From positions 1 through 64,000 of the forward strand of contig NZ_JAQZAT010000018.1 in the NCBI RefSeq assembly GCF_028736925.1: a stretch of DNA of 64,000 nucleotides. The letters are read 5' to 3'. Both the position numbers and the translations under genes were made by a program. The notes under the pieces were generated by a model. The model had not been told where the DNA came from. It saw only the letters and a program-made list of their open reading frames with translations, and did no database searches. Source of the DNA: Flavivirga sp. 57AJ16 (GTDB lineage Bacteria; Bacteroidota; Bacteroidia; Flavobacteriales; Flavobacteriaceae). Below, piece after piece: positions 60,258 through 64,000 of this stretch. The stretch's first letter is position 1, and each line of letters starts with the position of its first letter.

Positions 60258-63200
60258 ATGAAAAAAATACTTGGGTTAAAGAGGATTATTTCTTATCCAC
60301 TAAACTTTGAATTAAAAATGAAGTTAACCACCTTATTTTTATTGATTTCTTTGTTTCAACTACAAGCAAAAGAAAGCTATGCTCAAAAAACAAAAATAAC
60401 CTTAAACCTTGAAAACGTTAGCATAGAAAAAGTATTAAATGAAATAGAATCTAAAACAGATTTTAAATTCATATACGATTACGATTACGTTAATCACAAA
60501 AAAATAGTATCTATAAATGCCAATAACGAAAAACTGTCTTCAGTTTTAGAAAGGCTTTTTAAAGGCACTAACATTTTGTATAAAACTGTTAAAAAGCAAA
60601 TAATACTAAAGCAAAACGAAAACCCTTTTCCAAAAGAAAACAAACCAACAAATGAAAATAAACCGCCTCAGCAAGATCTAATAGTAGAAGGTGTAATAAC
60701 AGATACCGAAGGAGTACTGTTACCTGGGGCAAGTATTCTAGAAAAAGGCACCAAAAATGGTACACAAACGGATTTTGATGGCAGATTTTCATTAAAACTA
60801 TTTAACGACGATGCTATATTGGTTATTTCATACATTGGCTACAAAACAAAAGAGATTTCTGTAAAAAACCAATCAAGCCTAACTATTGTATTGGAGATAG
60901 ATACCGCGAACCTTGACGAGATAGTAATTGTTGGGTTTGGAACCCAGAAAAAAAGAAATCTTGTAGGTTCAGTGCAATCAATAAGTCCGTCGGAAATTCG
61001 AATACCTTCAAGTAACTTAACAACAGCTTTAGCAGGAAGGCTTTCTGGATTAATTTCTTATCAAAGAACTGGTGAGCCAGGTGCAGATAATGCAGAATTT
61101 TTTATAAGGGGTGTTACAACTTTTGGTTATAAAAAAGACCCTCTTATATTAATTGATGGCGTTGAATTATCAGTAGATGATCTGTCAAGGTTACAAGTCG
61201 AAGATATAGCAAGCTTTTCTATTCTTAAAGATGCCACTGCAACGGCCATTTATGGTGCTAGGGGCGCAAATGGAATTATATTGGTTACAACAAAATCTGG
61301 TGTGGCAGGCAAAGTAAAAGTTTCTGTTCGCTACGAAAATTCAATTTCCTCTGCTACAAGAAATATAGATTTTGCAGACCCGATTACTTATATGAGATTG
61401 CATAACGAGGCCGTGAGAACTAGAAATGCTCTACCTGGTAATAGTTTTTTGCCTTTGCCCTATACCGAGAAAAAAATCCAAAATACTATCGCAGGCACTA
61501 ACTCAATGGTTTACCCTGCAATAGATTGGCAAGAAGAACTATTAAAGGATTACACACAAAACCAAAGAGTTAATTTAAACCTTAATGGTGGTGGTGATAA
61601 AGTTAGATACTACCTGTCTTTATCTTACACTAATGACACGGGATTACTTAAAGTAGACAAAAGAAATAACTTTAACAACAATATTAATCTTAACAAACTA
61701 TCTGTTAGATCTAATATCAATATAGATTTAACTCCAACTACCGAAGTTATACTTAGATTCAATGGTGCTTATGACGATTATACCGGACCACTTTTTGGAG
61801 GAGCAGATATTTATACCAGAATAAGAGAGACAAACCCAGTCTTGTTCCCTAAATATTTTGAACCAGATGAAGCTAATCTAGAAACCAACCATATTTTATT
61901 TGGTAATGCCGGTGATGGAAATTATTTAAACCCATATTCAGATTTAGTAAGAGGTTACAGGCAATATAGTAAAACAATACTTTTATCCCAATTTGAGGTT
62001 AAGCAAGATTTGTCCATGATAACAGATGGTCTTAAAGGAAGGATGTTGTTAAACACAACCCGTAATTCTGATTTTGATGTTAACAGACAATACAATCCAT
62101 ACTTTTATAGAATTAACTTTTATAACGAAGATACCAATGAATACACATTGGCACCTCTTAACATAGAAGACGGGACTGAATATCTAAGTTATGGTGAAAA
62201 TGCTCCAAATGTATCCACATCTTTTGACTTTGTTGGTACAATTGATTATAACAGAACATTTAATGAAAAACATGAAATTGCTGGGTTATTGGCTTTAAAT
62301 GCAAGATCATCTTTAAGAAACAATACAGGCAGTCTTCAAAACTCATTACCTTACAGAAACTTGGGAGTTTCCGGAAGGTTTTCGTATGCTTTTAACCGAA
62401 AGTATTTTGTAGAATTTAATTTTGGCTATAATGGTTCTGAAAGATTTGATAAAAACCACAGGTTTGGCTTCTTCCCCTCAGCAGGTATTGGGTGGACTAT
62501 ATCTGAAGAACCTTTTTTTAAATCTTTAAAACCAACTATTAGTTATCTTAAAGCTAGATTAACCTATGGCGAAGTTGGTAACGATGCCATTGGAGACATA
62601 AACGATAGGTTTTTCTATCTATCAAGAGTGAATGTTGATAACGGGGGAAGAGGGTATACATTTGGTACTGATTTGGATTATTTCAGACCTGGCGTAAGTA
62701 TTGACAGATATGAAAACAGTTTGATTACTTGGGAGCTTGCCAAAAAAACCAATTTAGGTCTAGAGCTCAATCTGTTCAACGATAAAGTAAAAATCTTAGC
62801 TGATGTCTTTTCCGAACAAAGGGAAAATATTTTGATGGACAGGGCTTATATACCACCTAGTCTGGGTCTAGAGGCTGCTGTTAGGGCAAATGTTGGTAAG
62901 GCCGAAAGTGAAGGAATAGATTTCTCTATTGACTATAACCAAGATTTTGGAAATTCACTTTGGTTTTCTAGTAGAATTAATTTTACATATGCCACAGGAA
63001 AATTTAAAGTATATGAAGAACCTGATTATTCAGATATGCCTTGGTTACAAAGAGCTGGTCAATCTATAAATCAGCAATGGGGGTATATTGCAGAAAGATT
63101 ATTTGTTGATGAAGCTGAAGCACTCAATTCTCCTCAACAATTTGGAATATATGGTGCCGGAGACATTAAATATAAAGACATTAATGAGGATGGTATTATA

Positions 63201-63734
63201 GATTTTAGAGACCAAGTTCCTATTGGTTATCCTACTGTTCCCGAAATTGTTTATGGAGCAGGGTTTTCAATGGGCTATAAAAATTTCGATTTATCAGCAT
63301 TTTTCCAAGGAGCAGATAGAGTGTCTTTTTGGATCGATTCCAATGCCACTTCCCCTTTTGCTGGGGAGGAAAATGTTAGAAATAATGCGTTGTTAAACGC
63401 CTATGCCAATAGCCATTGGTCTGAAGCAGATCAGGATGTGTATGCATTGTGGCCAAGGCTATCTCCACAAGCTGTTGAAAATAATACTGTAAGAAGTACT
63501 TGGTTTATGAGAAATGGCGCATTTCTTAGGTTAAAACAAGTAGAGTTGGGTTTTTCATTGCCAAGAGAGTTAATTGTAGACAGGTGGGGTATGCAAAGAT
63601 TTAGGATTTATTTCTCTGGCACCAATTTGTTTTCGCTCAGTAGGTTTAAACTGTGGGATACAGAAATGGGAGGAAATGGATTGGGTTACCCTACCCAAAA
63701 AGTATATAACATAGGGCTACAAGTATCACTTTAA
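60258..63734 (+). CDS. SusC-type TonB transporter with STN signalling domain, rightward PUL
   Basis: 1158 residues. Signal region (about 20-42, LTTLFLLISLFQLQAKESYAQ), secretin/TonB short N-terminal (STN) domain (about 45-108, ITLNLENVSIEKVLNEIESK), a carboxypeptidase-regulatory domain (about 132-215), TonB box (DEIVIVGFG), plug (DPLILIDGVELSVDDLSRL; LKDATATAIYGARGANGII) and a barrel ending KVYNIGLQVSL. The STN domain matches the FecR/ECF genes upstream. It is a close paralogue of the STN-less SusC at 47537, with long identical segments in the plug and barrel. Confidence 0.95.
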   Translation: MKKILGLKRIISYPLNFELKMKLTTLFLLISLFQLQAKESYAQKTKITLNLENVSIEKVLNEIESKTDFKFIYDYDYVNHKKIVSINANNEKLSSVLERLFKGTNILYKTVKKQIILKQNENPFPKENKPTNENKPPQQDLIVEGVITDTEGVLLPGASILEKGTKNGTQTDFDGRFSLKLFNDDAILVISYIGYKTKEISVKNQSSLTIVLEIDTANLDEIVIVGFGTQKKRNLVGSVQSISPSEIRIPSSNLTTALAGRLSGLISYQRTGEPGADNAEFFIRGVTTFGYKKDPLILIDGVELSVDDLSRLQVEDIASFSILKDATATAIYGARGANGIILVTTKSGVAGKVKVSVRYENSISSATRNIDFADPITYMRLHNEAVRTRNALPGNSFLPLPYTEKKIQNTIAGTNSMVYPAIDWQEELLKDYTQNQRVNLNLNGGGDKVRYYLSLSYTNDTGLLKVDKRNNFNNNINLNKLSVRSNINIDLTPTTEVILRFNGAYDDYTGPLFGGADIYTRIRETNPVLFPKYFEPDEANLETNHILFGNAGDGNYLNPYSDLVRGYRQYSKTILLSQFEVKQDLSMITDGLKGRMLLNTTRNSDFDVNRQYNPYFYRINFYNEDTNEYTLAPLNIEDGTEYLSYGENAPNVSTSFDFVGTIDYNRTFNEKHEIAGLLALNARSSLRNNTGSLQNSLPYRNLGVSGRFSYAFNRKYFVEFNFGYNGSERFDKNHRFGFFPSAGIGWTISEEPFFKSLKPTISYLKARLTYGEVGNDAIGDINDRFFYLSRVNVDNGGRGYTFGTDLDYFRPGVSIDRYENSLITWELAKKTNLGLELNLFNDKVKILADVFSEQRENILMDRAYIPPSLGLEAAVRANVGKAESEGIDFSIDYNQDFGNSLWFSSRINFTYATGKFKVYEEPDYSDMPWLQRAGQSINQQWGYIAERLFVDEAEALNSPQQFGIYGAGDIKYKDINEDGIIDFRDQVPIGYPTVPEIVYGAGFSMGYKNFDLSAFFQGADRVSFWIDSNATSPFAGEENVRNNALLNAYANSHWSEADQDVYALWPRLSPQAVENNTVRSTWFMRNGAFLRLKQVELGFSLPRELIVDRWGMQRFRIYFSGTNLFSLSRFKLWDTEMGGNGLGYPTQKVYNIGLQVSL

Positions 63735-63750
63735 AAAAATTAATAGAAAA

Positions 63751-64000
63751 ATGAAAAAAATCATATTTATAGCTTTTATCTGTTTAACATTTGTTTTTTC
63801 TTCATGTGAAGATTATTTAGATGTGGTTCCAGATAACGTTGCTACAATAGACAATGCCTTTACTGATGAGGTACAAGCCGAAAAATACCTGTTCACTTGT
63901 TACAATTATTTACCTCAACAAAACAACTTATGGGAAACACCAGGTTGGTTTACAGGCGATGAGTTGTGGTTAAATGATAATCAGGCCCAAAATTTAATAA
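63751..64000 (+). CDS. SusD/RagB-type lipoprotein, N-terminal part (cut by window edge)
   Basis: Starts at the ATG at 63751 with the lipoprotein signal MKKIIFIAFICLTFVFSSC (Cys19), then EDYLDVVPDNVATIDNAFTD, which is nearly the same as the SusD at 45632. Only 83 codons are in the window. Sixteen bases separate it from the SusC stop. Confidence 0.88.
   Translation, partial: MKKIIFIAFICLTFVFSSCEDYLDVVPDNVATIDNAFTDEVQAEKYLFTCYNYLPQQNNLWETPGWFTGDELWLNDNQAQNLI

Overview
The window is AT-rich and reads as a chromosomal segment of a marine-type member of the Flavobacteriaceae (Bacteroidota). Supporting signs are SusC/SusD pairs, a hybrid two-component regulator, FecR/ECF-sigma control of a SusC gene, TAnnTTTG-type -7 promoter boxes, C-terminal AraC fragments of the flavobacterial type, and many small palindromic elements that end in forms such as GTCATT...AATGAC. 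No rRNA or tRNA gene was recognised.

Region 1 (1-6053). The left edge is the start of an IS3-type orfA next to a composite miniature element. A leftward run of small stress or detoxification-type genes follows: an 88-aa protein, an NTF2-like protein, two SRPBCC/AHSA1 proteins, two VOC/PhnB-like proteins, a DoxX-like protein, a short DinB-like protein and a secreted alpha/beta hydrolase. A GlxA-type (DJ-1/PfpI + AraC) regulator is divergent from them. Region 2 (6164-18236) is a fructan/sucrose utilisation locus: hybrid sensor-regulator, sugar porter, GH32 lipoprotein, SusC, SusD and a PfkB-type fructokinase.

Region 3 (19008-40311) is the centre of the window, a large nitrate assimilation island. 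It encodes NirB, NirD, a DUF4202 protein, a NarX/NreB-like sensor kinase and NarL/NreC-like regulator, an NNP-type nitrate transporter, a fused nitrate reductase (Mo catalytic part + FAD/NAD reductase + [2Fe-2S] BFD domain), a rubredoxin protein built on a sulfite-reductase-like scaffold, an FNR-like regulator with Cys residues at 20/23/28/122, an NrtABCD-type ABC transporter and an outer-membrane porin. Together these could carry nitrate from outside the cell to ammonium. A repeated TACGTA motif, and a 15-bp core promoter shared by nirB and the NNP transporter gene, suggest one regulon.

Region 4 (40312-42985) is repeat-rich decay: MITE copies, an AraC fragment with a stop codon, a receiver-only response regulator and a CheB fragment. 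Region 5 (42986-64000) holds two paralogous polysaccharide utilisation loci that point away from a GH2 gene. The left one runs leftward (SusC, SusD, two surface lipoproteins). The right one runs rightward (ECF sigma, FecR, STN-SusC, SusD cut by the window edge). Between them are the GH2 enzyme, a succinate-semialdehyde-type dehydrogenase, relics of an IS982 transposase and a flavin disulfide oxidoreductase, and a decayed second copy of the DUF4202/sensor-kinase junction from the nitrate island.

The least expected features are: (i) at least four families of non-coding mobile elements, some nested and some with 9-bp target duplications, two of them inserted just after stop codons; (ii) the TACGTA motif with the FNR-like protein and NreC-like regulator as candidate readers; (iii) the electron-transfer design of the nitrate reductase with its rubredoxin partner. 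All identifications rest on reading motifs; no database search was possible.
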